A DNA stretch of 64,000 nt from Dicyema japonicum. Taxonomy: Eukaryota > Dicyemida > Rhombozoa > Dicyemidae. The first letter of the stretch is position 1. Each line of letters begins with the position of its first letter. Below, one piece after another: positions 1 to 9,015 of this stretch. The stretch is from the NCBI GenBank assembly GCA_011109175.1, contig RDEW01000023.1, positions 862,468 through 926,467 of the forward strand. Direction: 5' to 3'. A program made the position numbers and the translations under genes. A model generated the notes under the pieces. The model was not told where the DNA came from. It saw only the letters and a list, made by a program, of their open reading frames with translations, and did no database searches.

Positions 1-19
1 CTTACATCATTAATAGAAT

Positions 20-302
20 TTTCAAACAATTAAGACCGGGGGTGACTTCTGAAAATGGTATTTGGCTAAACGCCATTCTAATGAGTTTTGGCTACATTTC
101 TTGATGATGACTACATCTAGGATTAAAGGTCTGTGTGCCCATGCCGATGAGGAGACCACTTTGGACGAGCCGGACAATCTTCTGTACTCAAGCGACTATG
201 CCTTTGCTGATGTGACCGAAACCCACTCGATGGGATGACCATCTTTCCCTTTGAAGGCGGGAAACTTCTTGTCTGGGACGCCACTTGCATCAGAGTCTAG
301 AC
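20..302 (+). pseudogene. LINE-R C-terminal fragment, cut by a hAT insertion
   Basis: Broken frames read ENGIWLNA near 60 and FEGGKLLVWDATC near 255-290. The same motifs occur in order in several other fragments of this window (534-1201 minus, 4225-4740, 39790-40640). Family knowledge: they belong to a widespread invertebrate non-LTR retrotransposon ORF whose C-terminus has a C-x-C...H-x4-C knuckle followed by DGKRPDG...WDAT, which I infer to be a restriction-like endonuclease. The copy stops at a hAT element, and about 50 bases of likely continuation follow after 2885. It is a dead fragment with frameshifts. Confidence 0.6.
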
Positions 303-533
303 CAAGGATTCTCAACGGCGGCCCCCCAGGATTTTGGTGCGGCCCGTTTAAAATTATAAAAAAAATATTACATATTTTACATAATGCAGCCGGATTTTAA
401 CTGTGCTTTTTTTCTGTTTGTTTCGTACAATAAACTTTTTATGGTTAAAAATTTTTTACATATTTTAACTATTGTTTTTAAATAAAAATATTTTTTTAAG
501 AAATAGAATTATAAATCATATTTAAAGCTGTTA

Positions 534-1201
534 TCCATCCAAAGTGGACCCCGCCGACATTATCGACGTTGCGTTGCCTCTCACGATTGCAACAGAGATC
601 AACTGGAGTAGCCACCGGGTCTCACGTGCTTCGTGGCTTTTTAGTGTAGCTAAGCGTCCAAGTTTCTTTAGGAAGCGAAGCGATTTTCCACTTATTCCTC
701 CAGTTGTCTCGACCACTATCGGATAAAACGCGAATCGGTCGCGTAGCGCTTCGTATTTCTTCTCCTTTGCCCTCATCGTTTTTTCCGCGGAATACAGTGT
801 GTCTACCGCGCTCCCGACAATGTTGGACGGGCAAAGCGTGTCGAACAAGTAGCGTCCCAGACCAAAGGTTTTCCCTCTTCGAATGGGAAAATTGTGATTC
901 CGTCGGGACGTTTTCCGTCTCCTCTGTCCAGACCAACAGGTTCTAGTATGGCTGGGTATCCCGCAGACTCCAGGGCTCGCTTGACAATTCCGTTGATCGC
1001 CTTGTGTCTTGAGAATCGTCCTGCACTCCTTCGACAAGAGAGGGAATGGAGTCCATAACAATCGACGGTTGCGCCACATCGGCATTTGTGGGTCCGGCAA
1101 ATCTCCAGTCCAAGTCTGGTGGAGATGCCGATGCTGACAGTATCGTCGTCAAGGTGGGTCCCGACACTGCCAACTGGAGTGCATTGCCACTCGATTCGCA
1201 T
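534..1201 (-). pseudogene. LINE-R C-terminal domain nested inside the hAT
   Basis: This is the best-preserved LINE-R C-terminus. In order it shows SIGISTRLGLEIC, CRCGATVD...GLHSLSC (the C-x-C...H-x4-C knuckle), RHKAINGIVKRAL, EPVGLDRGDGKRPDG and LVWDATC. A frame change near 850-870 follows. The second frame continues with RFAFYPIVVETTGG, FLKKLGRLA, RETRWLLQLISVAIVRGNA and a stop at 534. The two frames together match a single protein tail, so one indel separates them. An RT core is absent, so this is a 5'-truncated insertion. The endonuclease reading of DGKRPDG...WDAT as a PD-(D/E)xK-like core is inference. Confidence 0.7.
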
Positions 1202-1310
1202 CTTCCAGTGACTAGACAGGCACGTCTGTGTTGGTTTGATTGGTTCAGAAGCCTCTCATGTTTTTAAATTAAATATTTTTTGTATTAAATTTTAATTAAT
1301 ATTGCTTGTG

Positions 1311-2757
1311 ATGTCTGGAAAACATGTTAAAAGAAGTAGAAAAATTAAGAAATTCGTGCCTTTAACCCCGAATGAGAGGAACAATTTTTCGTTTTTGAAG
1401 AAAATGGCAAAGCACATTGCCTGATTTGTCATTTTGTTATACGATGTCTTAAGTTATATAATGTCGAGAGGCATTATATGAAACATTCTTAAGAATATGA
1501 TTCATTTCAAGGTGAATCAAGAAAAATCAAATTTCTATCTATGAAATCAAATCGCAAACTACAAACCACTTTGTTTAAACAGCCCATGTCATCAAGATCC
1601 GCTACAATAGCTTCTTTCAAAATTTGTCATCTACTTGCAAAAAATATGAAGCCGTATTCAGATGGAGAATTTATTAAGCAGCTATCCTTATATTTACTGA
1701 AAAATGTTGTTCTTCAGAAATTAAACTAAATGTTATAAACTTACAGCTAAGCAACGATACAGTTACTCGGAGAATTGAGAGAATATCTGACGATATTCAA
1801 TGCCAGCTACTCACTGAATCCAACTTTTTCGTACACTAATCAATTGCTCTTGACACCACTAAAGATATTAGTGATACAGAACAAATGGCTGTGTTTATTC
1901 GAGGTGTCATGCCTGACTTTTAAAATTTATGAAGAATTTCTTAAATAAAACTAAATTAAATGAAGAATTTCTCACGCTACGTAACTTTCATGGTTCTACT
2001 AAAGGAGCTGATATATTCCGTGAATTTCGTGATTGCATTGAAAAGGAACATTTGGATCTTTAAAAAATGTTTTCAATTGCCACAGATGGATGTCTTTCTA
2101 TGGTTGGATGGAAAACTGGGTTTCAAAGTCTCGTAGCTGGATGGCGAGTAGATGATGAGTTGAGTCCTGTGATTTGGCATCACTGCATACTACATCAAGA
2201 AAATTTAGCTGTAAAATCTATGAAAATGGACCATGTAACAGATTGCAAGTAGAGTTACCATTCATTTTCCAATACTTTCAAACCACAGGGAAAATGAATA
2301 TGAAAAATATACCTCTGTTATTAGTGACTCAATCGATGAATTCGAAACACGGTTTAATGCTTTTAAAGAAGCTCTACCTATTATGAAAATATTTTCGTCA
2401 CCTATGGAAACAGATGCTGCAACCGCTCCATATGTATATCAGCTGGAGCTAATTGAAATGCAGGCAGATTTACAACTTACCGCGCTATTTAAGTCAAGTG
2501 AACTATTGGATTTTTGGAGTCGAATTCCACAATGGAAATATCCGAACTTGGTCAATAATGCTCAAAAAAATGCATCAGTCTTCGGATCAACGTATGCATG
2601 TGAAGCTCTTTTCAGTAAACTTACGCGAATAAAAAGTAAGTATCGAAATCGATTGACTGATGAACAACTAATTCAACTTTTACGTACATCGTCTTCGAAC
2701 TTTACTTCTTGTTTCGATAAAATAGTAGACGCCAAGCAAAATCAAGTCTCACATTGA
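1311..2757 (+). pseudogene. hAT transposase remnant
   Basis: Starts at an ATG with MSGKHVKRSRKIKKF and is followed by a BED-like stretch, then AKNMKPYSDGEFIKQ, RRIERISDDI, ALDTTKDISDTEQMAVFIRGV (DDE first acid region), ATDGCLSMVGWKTGF and CILHQENLAVK. The C-terminal hAT dimerisation block is well kept at 2383-2757: FGSTYACEALFSKLTRIKSK then RNRLTDEQLIQLLRTS. Order and motifs match the GTF2IRD2/ZBED-like hAT group. At least five stops or frameshifts lie between 1425 and 2385, so it cannot make a full transposase. An AATAAA signal sits just after the stop. Confidence 0.75.
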
Positions 2758-2929
2758 TTCTCTTATTACGTAATAAAGCCTTTTTTCTTTAATCAAATAA
2801 AATATTTTTTGTGCGGCCCGCAAAGATACTCTTAATTATCGATTTGGCCCTTGAGCTAAAAAGGTTGAGATCCCCTGCTCTAGACCCTGCCCTGCCGTTG
2901 TAAAAGCGAAACGGGCAAAGTAAGCGGTC

Positions 2930-3277
2930 CTACCTGATTATTTTTTGTCTGCTCCGCTCGCGGTTAAAACGTCGGATTCCTTTGCGTTTGCGCCCTGAAA
3001 TTCCTGAATCATATTTGTAGATAAACAGGTAATCTCCGTGAGCGCTGCTGGTTATTTGAGTTATTTCGCTCGCCATCCTGAGATCATAAATGTTAGCTTC
3101 CCGCCGGACGGGTTTTCCATTGTCCAAACCCGCCTTCAAGCCTTGCTCCTTAATGCGAAGATAGTAATGTCTTCTGGTACAGTCCTGCTTGAATGCCCTC
3201 GGGATGCAAAAGTTTATTAGGAGAATGGTCGACTCGTTCCGGCTCATGACGGAAAGGCTTAAACTCTTTAAGCACAC
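2930..3277 (-). CDS. unrecognised 115-codon open frame
   Basis: An open frame with higher GC than its surroundings. It contains CTRRHYYLRIKEQGLKAG, ANIYDLRMASEITQ and a basic C-terminus (GRKRKGIRRFNRERSRQK). I recognise no family. It lies between a LINE-R stub and the 3' end of LINE-E, so it is more likely part of a mobile element than a host gene. No splice sites or start context settle the limits. Confidence 0.25.
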   Translation of the reverse strand: MCLKSLSLSVMSRNESTILLINFCIPRAFKQDCTRRHYYLRIKEQGLKAGLDNGKPVRREANIYDLRMASEITQITSSAHGDYLFIYKYDSGISGRKRKGIRRFNRERSRQKIIR

Positions 3278-3289
3278 ACTGCCTTTTAT

Positions 3290-3935
3290 TATTATTAACC
3301 CAAGAAGACCAATAGTTAATTTAATTACTAAATTAATTAAGTGATCTCGAAGGCCTCAATCAGAATTCTCATTTTCTCCTCGTGCCCCTACTGGGATCCA
3401 ACACAACTTCTCTGTGGGCGGGGTGATTTCGGGAATAGGAATTGGAGAAGGGTGATGTATACCCTTCTCATAAGACACGTCGTGGCTGTGTATTGTTTAT
3501 AGTTGCACTGCTTGCACAGGGTAGCAAATCCCTTTCCATTTTGTCGAATAAGGTCTTCAAGTGATGAAGGTATTAGTTTTTCTAGTTTCCCGAGATTACT
3601 AATAGTAGCGGCTGTTGAGGCCTGAATGTCCCGGATTCTTTGTTGTTCGTCCAGGACGGATTGATTTCCCATGACGTACAAGCATAGCTGACAGATGGCT
3701 CAATAAATTGTTTGTACAACAATTTCAAACCTGAGAAAGGGGTTTTAATGCCACTGAAAATAGTTTTGATTATCCCTAGCTTTCTTGAGCAGCTTCCAAA
3801 TACAGCGTCGACGTGAGATTAAAAGGACATGTGTGTGTCGAAGGTGATCCCCAAGATTTTCAGTTTCTTCGAGAAAAAATATTTTTGTCTGGTTGATAAA
3901 TAAGCCACTGTCATTTGTCCAAGTCATTAGTCTGA
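3290..3935 (-). pseudogene. LINE-E: RT C-terminal part and 3' end
   Basis: Read on the minus strand, pieces in different frames give W.NDSGLFINQTK, then ILGITFDTHMSF, LGIIKTIFSGIKTPF, QFIEPSVSYACTSW, a tail ending EKMRILIEAFEIT-stop, and a 3' UTR closing with CTTGGGTTAATAATA. The block is the region after the RT core in Jockey/CR1-like LINEs. Related 3' ends occur at 11.9, 20.0, 21.7-22.1 and 34.7-35.1 kb. Several frame breaks make this copy dead. It preserves the uninterrupted sequence into which LINE-B is inserted at 22.1 kb and in the tandem array. Confidence 0.65.
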
Positions 3936-4009
3936 GGTAAAATAAAAATTAACATTTTTGTTCCCAAGATAATATTCTCATTACTGAGTTCCCTTTGTTT
4001 TCACGAGTC

Positions 4010-4215
4010 TGAATCTCTCAAATCTCTGGGGGATCATATCAGATAGACGACTGAGGAAATATTCAATATCAGTTTTTGACAGCACTGGCTAGTCCCACGG
4101 AAAGCTCCCGATAAGGTTTGAGGGAATTGGTTTGTGGTCTTCTGCTGATTTAACCATTCCATGATACCAGTTGTCCCTCGCAAGCTACTGTGCAATGGCC
4201 AACTCAATTTTATGT
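4010..4215 (-). repeat. unnamed coding repeat, copy 1
   Basis: The minus strand reads IGSFPWD...SKTDIEYFLSRLSDMIPQRFER. A diverged relative with the same spacing (IEIF...RLSD-like, then ER and KLNF) lies at 37225-37420 on the same strand. Protein-level similarity over about 50 codons suggests an interspersed element or duplicated exon. The family is not recognised. Confidence 0.35.
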
Positions 4216-4224
4216 TTCTGTTAA

Positions 4225-4740
4225 GGATTGAGTCTGGACCCTGTGTTTGACGCGGTTGTGTTACGAAGAACTTTACCTTTCAAAAGGACTGAGATGAAAT
4301 CCTTTGTAAAAAAGAAAAAACTAAATGAACTTGGAAGGTCCGCTGATACCCATCGTCGTACATATCTGAATGCAGCGTCTGCTGAGAATTCGGGGTCCTG
4401 GTTCAATGCCTTCCCGGTACGGGCAGTTGGTTATCTGCTTTACGGGAATACAATCCGTTTTGTAGTTGTTCTTCGGCTAGGCCTTGAATTCTGATTGGAA
4501 CACCAATGCCGATGTGATGGGATGGTCGACAGGAAAGGACTACACCGGTTGTCATGCATACGACAGGATTCCCTTGTTACACCATGTTAAACGGGACTGT
4601 CATGAGAACTATCGAAGACGCCGGGTTTACTTTCCTTTTAGAACTCCTCGGTCTTGACAAAGGTGATGACAAAAGACCGGATGGCGTAGCACCCATTCCA
4701 CGGAGCCTAGAGAGTTGTCTTGCTTTGGATTCAAGGTGAA
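4225..4740 (+). pseudogene. LINE-R fragment: RT tail to endonuclease-like domain
   Basis: Begins with VFDAVVLRRTLPF. It continues with ENSGSWFNAFPVRAVG and VVVLRLGLEF, which corresponds to the segment just before the knuckle in LINE-R, then HQCRCDGMVDRKGLHRLSC. After a frame change come remnants of the LEP.GL..GDGKRPDG segment near 4640-4690. The motif order matches 534-1201 and 40290-40640. No RT catalytic core is present. Several frameshifts. Confidence 0.6.
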
Positions 4741-5455
4741 AAGAAACTTTCACTAATGGGAATTTGATTAAACCGAATGTATTAAAAGGAGGAATTACAA
4801 CGACATTGTGGACCGGTTCGTTTTCCTGCTGATCTCCGTTAAGACGTCTGGCATTAATTTTATCAGGTTGAAACGGAAGGGGCGAATGACGGAATAGTTT
4901 TTCCAAAATGTTGGGCTGCGATTATGAGAGGTAACTCCCATTGCGTGCTAATCCCTGCAGGCCATAATCGAGACCTGTCATAACAACATTACTTTATGTT
5001 AATAAAATAAAATTGCTAAAAAAAGTAAAATTGACATTGATGTGCTTAACGTTAACTTTTAGGGAGGTCAATTAACATCAACAAGATCCCGCCCGTGAGG
5101 TGATGAGCCCTGGCAAGACAAAGTTGTTTAAAAAAATCTTCCTACCTTCTCTCTGACCAACTCCACTACCATTATAAAAACTCTTCTACCTAAGAATGAA
5201 TTGGTACGTGATGAAAATAGAAAAGAGTGCGTTTCAGAGATATCGAGGGATTCCGGGCTACAACACCATTGTTAAAAATACTGTAACGGAGATAGACGGT
5301 GAAGACAACCTGGAATGTGTGGATAATATTGCGTAATTAACAGAGCCAAACGGTAAAGACAGCCCCGAAACATATAGTAAGGTTTTTTGTCTATAATTAT
5401 ACAAAAGGTGATTGCAAATTTGATTTTCCTCGGGTAGACTTGAATTCCCCTTATA
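4741..5455. other. no recognised feature
   Basis: AT-rich sequence between a LINE-R fragment and the integrase region. Short open frames only, none with recognisable motifs. The last part may be coding for the integrase fragment that follows, since its first visible exon has no clear start. Confidence 0.4.
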
Positions 5456-5460
5456 AAAGT

Positions 5461-5713
5461 ATGAATAAAAAGATGGGAGTGCATCGATCGAAGTATGAAT
5501 TTAACATTGGAGATAGTGTATTCAATTTATAATTACTTAAAGGTTCGTATTCAGAAGGACTATGGAACTAATCCTTCACTACGTCTGCAAAGGTTCAATC
5601 ATCCCTACGGAGATGCTGTCACTATTGTTGCAAAATTGTCTAACAAATTTGTCAATGTTAAAGATAGTGAGGGAATTGTGAAGAAGGTGCATTCAAAACG
5701 CCTTAAAAAATAA
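5461..5713 (+). pseudogene. Ginger-like integrase C-terminal fragment (copy 1) with a 25-nt intron
   Basis: Exon 1 reads KKMGVHRSKYEFNIGDS. A GT-AG intron of 25 nt (5518-5542) is followed by VRIQKDYGTNPSLRLQRF, then SNKFVNVKDSEGIVKKVHSK and a stop. The same domain with an intron at the same codon boundary (GDQ | VRVLKDYG) occurs at 7240-7400, which validates the splice. The domain is the small beta-rich tail that follows the integrase core in KRBA2/Ginger-type integrases. This copy has lost its core and lies directly upstream of a second copy that has one. Confidence 0.6.
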
Positions 5714-5729
5714 TTATCAATTATGAGGA

Positions 5730-7450
5730 ATATGAAATAATCAAACGCATCATTAAAGACCAAGTATTTCCAAGTACCAACAGGTATAATAAATTTCGTC
5801 TTCTACAAAAAGCAAGAAATTTATGATGATCAACGACAAATGTATCTGAAAGATCAGAATGGAAATCACAAGCTTGTCATTTGTATGGACAATGACAATG
5901 AGATGGATGTTTTGACCTCAGCACTCCATAACCAGGTTCATCTTGGAATGAATAAAATAAAGGATCTCCGCAATAAACACTATTTCCACATTAAAAGAAG
6001 TGTTATCCGTAGAGTAATTAATTCTTGTGAAATCTGTAAGTTTTCTACTCCTATAAAAGTTTGTTTTTTGGTAATATTTTAATAGACAAAGAACATCATA
6101 TCATTGCGTTAAAACCAAATGAAAGGATTCAAATAGATCTTGATGATCTGAAAAGATTTTATTCTGTCAACGGTGAATACAAATGAATGCTCACTGTAAT
6201 TGATGTATATTCAAAGTTGCCATAACAAGAAAATTAAAAAACGAATCTGATTTTGAAGTAAGATGCTTAAAATCATATATTTAATTTAGGTTTCAATGGA
6301 ATTAAAAAGCATATTCTATGAATAAGCCGGGTGGCATAGTGGCTAGGTGTCGGGCTTAAGTGGCTTAGGTTACGGGTCCGATTCTCGCTGCTGTTCACCT
6401 GGTGAAAGGTTCCACGCATCTACGATGCAAAAAGGGATTGACGAGTGACGCCGTCATCAGTGGATACTCACTGCGGAACTGGATTGTCTAGAAAGGACCC
6501 ACACAAAAAAAAGTGAAGATCATACCTTGGTTCTACGATTAGTTAAAAATTAACTGTTCTTTACTTAAATAAAGAGTTTGTCCTGCCTATGCGGAGCTAT
6601 AAATACTATGGCTCTCGTGAAAAGGCTTTATTATTTTTATTCTATGAATATGGGCCTTGAATGATTTTACAATCAGACAATGGTACAGAATTTAAAAAAT
6701 CTGATATTCGGGCACTTACTAATGAATTTAATATTAAACAAGTTCACGGAAGACCAAACCATCCTCGATCTCAAGGTATTCAGTTGTTTGTATATATTTT
6801 AAGGTATCATAGAACGATTCAATCAAACCATCACACGGATTCTGTCGAAAATGATGGCAAAAAACGCTGAAAAATTTTGGATTCAAATGTTACCAAGTGC
6901 CACTTATATGCATTACATAACTGTTCATTCGTCGAGCGGACGAACACCTTTTGAGATGTATAGAGGCATTCCTGGTTTAATACTGTTACAGTAAATGATG
7001 GTTGACTTAATTTTTAAAATTTTGACATAGATTTGGAAAATGATATTTGCGACGAGACAGTAAATACTGATGTCGTTCTGTATGATGGGTCGATAGAAGA
7101 AACAAATAATGAATATACAACTCTGCATGTGAAATGGGTTACAAAAAATGATTTTAAAATTAGAAAACTTTAAACTTAAGTTCATAAAACCAAATTTGAA
7201 TTCACTTTATTTTAAGAGGATGAACAAAAAGATCATGGTAAATACACGTTTTCTATAGGGGATCAAGTTTTTATTAAATAATTAAATGTAGGTTAGAGTT
7301 TTAAAAGATTATGGAACTAATCCTTCTCTAAGGTTGAATAAATTTGAGAGTCCATACAGTGAGCATGTAGAAGTCTTAAGTTTATTATCAAACAATCGTG
7401 TAGAGGTTAGAATGTAAAAAAATATTTTTAGGTTGTTTATCAACTGGTGA
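5730..7450 (+). pseudogene. Ginger/KRBA2-like integrase gene with micro-introns, split by a SINE
   Basis: Order: an HHCC zinc-binding segment (HNQVHLGMNKIKDL...CEIC), the core start (ERIQIDLDDL, LTVIDVYSK), the second acidic block LQSDNGTEFKKSDI, then GRPNHPRSQG | IIERFNQTITRIL with the conserved glutamate, SSGRTPFEMYRG, and the tail GDQ | VRVLKDYGTNPSLRL. GT-AG introns of 32 nt (6258-6289), 28 nt (6776-6803) and 25 nt (7267-7291) restore continuity exactly where the family requires it. The domain is retrovirus-like, but KRBA2/Ginger proteins are encoded by cut-and-paste DNA transposons or host genes. A few stops (for example before LTVIDVYSK) and the SINE show that it is dead. Terminal inverted repeats were not found. 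Confidence 0.7.
6325..6637 (+). mobile_element. tRNA-derived SINE, copy 1 (perfect 13-bp target duplication)
   Basis: The head resembles a tRNA: an A-box-like TGGCATAGTGG and a B-box-like GGGTCCGATTC. The body contains CATCTACGATGC and GACGAGTGACGCCGTCATC, and the tail ends GAAAAGGCTTTATTATT. The 13-bp sequence TATTCTATGAATA is repeated perfectly at 6312-6324 and 6638-6650. It lies in the exon of the integrase remnant. Two further full copies at 33.9 and 36.8 kb share every block. RNA polymerase III transcription and LINE-driven mobilisation are inferred from the family type. Confidence 0.85.
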
Positions 7451-7540
7451 AAAAAAATATTCCAAGGTCAAGAAAATATAATTAATTTTGATGTAATAAT
7501 TTTTTTTACAAAATAATTTTTTTTAACAATTAAACAAATG

Positions 7541-7861
7541 TCAGTTGAGGAAGCCTGCTGCGTGGATTTTGAACGAGTTCCCTCGGAGTATGACTATACC
7601 AATCTTTTGTCTTAGCCATAACCCTTCTCGTTGATCCATTTTCTTTCTGGCAAGCAATCCTCCGAGTTCTCGCAAGAACTCAGCCGTCATTGGACCAACG
7701 GCTCCCGATGATTCGGTCGCAACAGGAGTAGGTAGCGATCCCCGAGGCAAGAATATTTCTTGATTTTTAGGTTCTCCGCAGTCGAAGCAGCTGCTCCAGG
7801 TGTCTGAACCGATTTGAAAATATTCGTGCTTGAGAACGTGTCTACACAAGTTGCGTCCCAT
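7541..7861 (-). pseudogene. LINE-R extreme C-terminus
   Basis: One open frame of 106 codons ending VATESSGAVGPMTAEFLREL, GGLLARKKMDQREGLWLRQK, IGIVILRGNSFKIHAAG. It aligns block by block with the tail of the 534-1201 copy (VETTGG, FLKKLGRL, RETRWL.Q.ISVAIVRGNA). The N-terminal part of the frame (CFDCGEP) is not recognised. It is a short remnant with no RT. Confidence 0.6.
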
Positions 7862-8104
7862 GTAATAAATTTTCTCTAGATTATCCTATTTCAGTAATTA
7901 ATCATGATATTGTTTGACAATATTATGACACATGACATTGATTGACACATGATTTGTTGCGCGTTGTGCATGGTTGCTCACAGTGCGCGCGACTTTTGCA
8001 CGCATTCATTCCCGGGACCAAATCCAATGTTTGACTTCCCTCTCCAGTTTATTATTTTCTCCAAAACTAATCTTGGATAGAAACTACCAAGGGTAAAACA
8101 AAAC

Positions 8105-8770
8105 TAAACCAACTCAGTGATCCTGACGCGTTCCAGCGATTCCAGAATTTGTCTCCAGCAAACCATAGATTTTACGTTATTAAGCTATACTCACTTTTTC
8201 TCGATGTTTTTTTCATCATAGACAAAATGGACTGCTAGCTGTGTTTTATTGACAGCGCTGAAGATTTTTGTTTATTACTCACAGTGACTACTCAATTTCT
8301 AGCTGTGAAAGTTTTTTTTCAAAGTTAAGATACAAACATATTTGAGGTCTTCCACGTCAAATCAGCGCCAGTCAAGTTTAACTTTGATCAGGATGAAAAC
8401 AAATTCCTGACAAGCGAGGTGTATCTCCAGGATGTCTCAGTCACTCGACTCGAAAACGCAATTTTTCAAGTCTCTCCTCTATATGGCAGTAATGTGTCAA
8501 CTTTCCGTTCAAATATTCATATCCAACTTAGAAACCTTGGACTCCCACACGTCTTTATTCTTCCTTAGGAACTTTTTTCTTGCACCTTTTATTCTACGGA
8601 TAGCCTCATGTTTCACGGACATAAACTCCTTAAGAGCCATCGTCGAGAAACTGAGGACTGCTGTTAAAGAAACACTAAAACTGGCTGGATCCAATGCAAA
8701 CTGATGATTCGCTACGAAGGAATCGGAATACGCTCACCACTAGAACTCGTTTTCCCTGCCTTTCTATCTT
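8105..8770 (+). CDS. candidate host gene, possible TRAPPC13-like fragment
   Basis: A frame open from 8105 to 8565 apart from two stops (8237 and 8328) reads DPDAFQRFQNLSPANHRFYV. It continues with FEVFHVKSAPVKFNFDQDEN, KFLTSEVYLQDVSVTRLENA and IFQVSPLYGSNVSTF. The second half resembles, by eye, the beta-sandwich segment of TRAPPC13 (…F.V..P..VK..F...…EVFLE…N.T.SP). An 18-nt GT-AG gap at about 8552-8569 would join GLPH to ELFSCTFYSTDSLMFHGHK. Micro-introns could also remove the two stops, but I could not close all frames. The identity is tentative. Confidence 0.3.
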
Positions 8771-9015
8771 CGACTAGTTTTTAACTTAGTTTTTGGATTA
8801 AAAAAATTCAAAATCACTTGGGACATAAGATCATCATTGTCATGCACTTGCCCCTGGCAACAGAAAGCTTTGACACGCCCCTGAATGGGCAGCCTTAAAT
8901 TCTATGAAAAGCCAAATTTTTACAAAAATGATCAAAAAATTCAAAATCATTAATGAGAAAAGAAATAATAGATACTACATAAGGGAAAGGACGATTCGAG
9001 CACTAAACTCATCAA
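8771..9015. other. no recognised feature
   Basis: AT-rich spacer between the two convergent host gene candidates. It may include 3' UTRs. No motifs were seen. Confidence 0.3.

Larger units (their letters stand above)
303..2877 (+). mobile_element. hAT transposon (GTF2IRD2/ZBED-like), with 8-bp target duplication
   Basis: The ends are imperfect inverted repeats: the left end begins CAAGGATTCTCAAC and the right end, read on the minus strand, begins CAGGGGATCTCAAC. Both ends then carry the 'GGCCCGC'-type sequence common in Charlie/ZBED-like hAT ends. The flanks are a 7-of-8 matching duplication around TCTAGAC (295-302 and 2878-2885), the target-site length expected for hAT. Inside are a broken transposase (1311-2757) and a nested minus-strand LINE-R fragment (about 530-1265). 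The element sits in a LINE-R remnant. Confidence 0.8.

Noticed and set aside
1046-1267. Open frame on + at 1.0-1.3 kb and others opposite LINE-R.
   Set aside because: Antisense shadow of the LINE-R C-terminal domain.
6325-6400. tRNA gene.
   Set aside because: A and B boxes are present, but no clean cloverleaf is seen, and the sequence continues into a SINE body flanked by target duplications. The same holds at 33940 and 36827.
5730-7450. Endogenous retrovirus or Ty3/gypsy element, because of the retrovirus-like integrase core.
   Set aside because: No gag, protease, RT or LTRs nearby, and the tail and spliced structure fit Ginger/KRBA2-type integrases.
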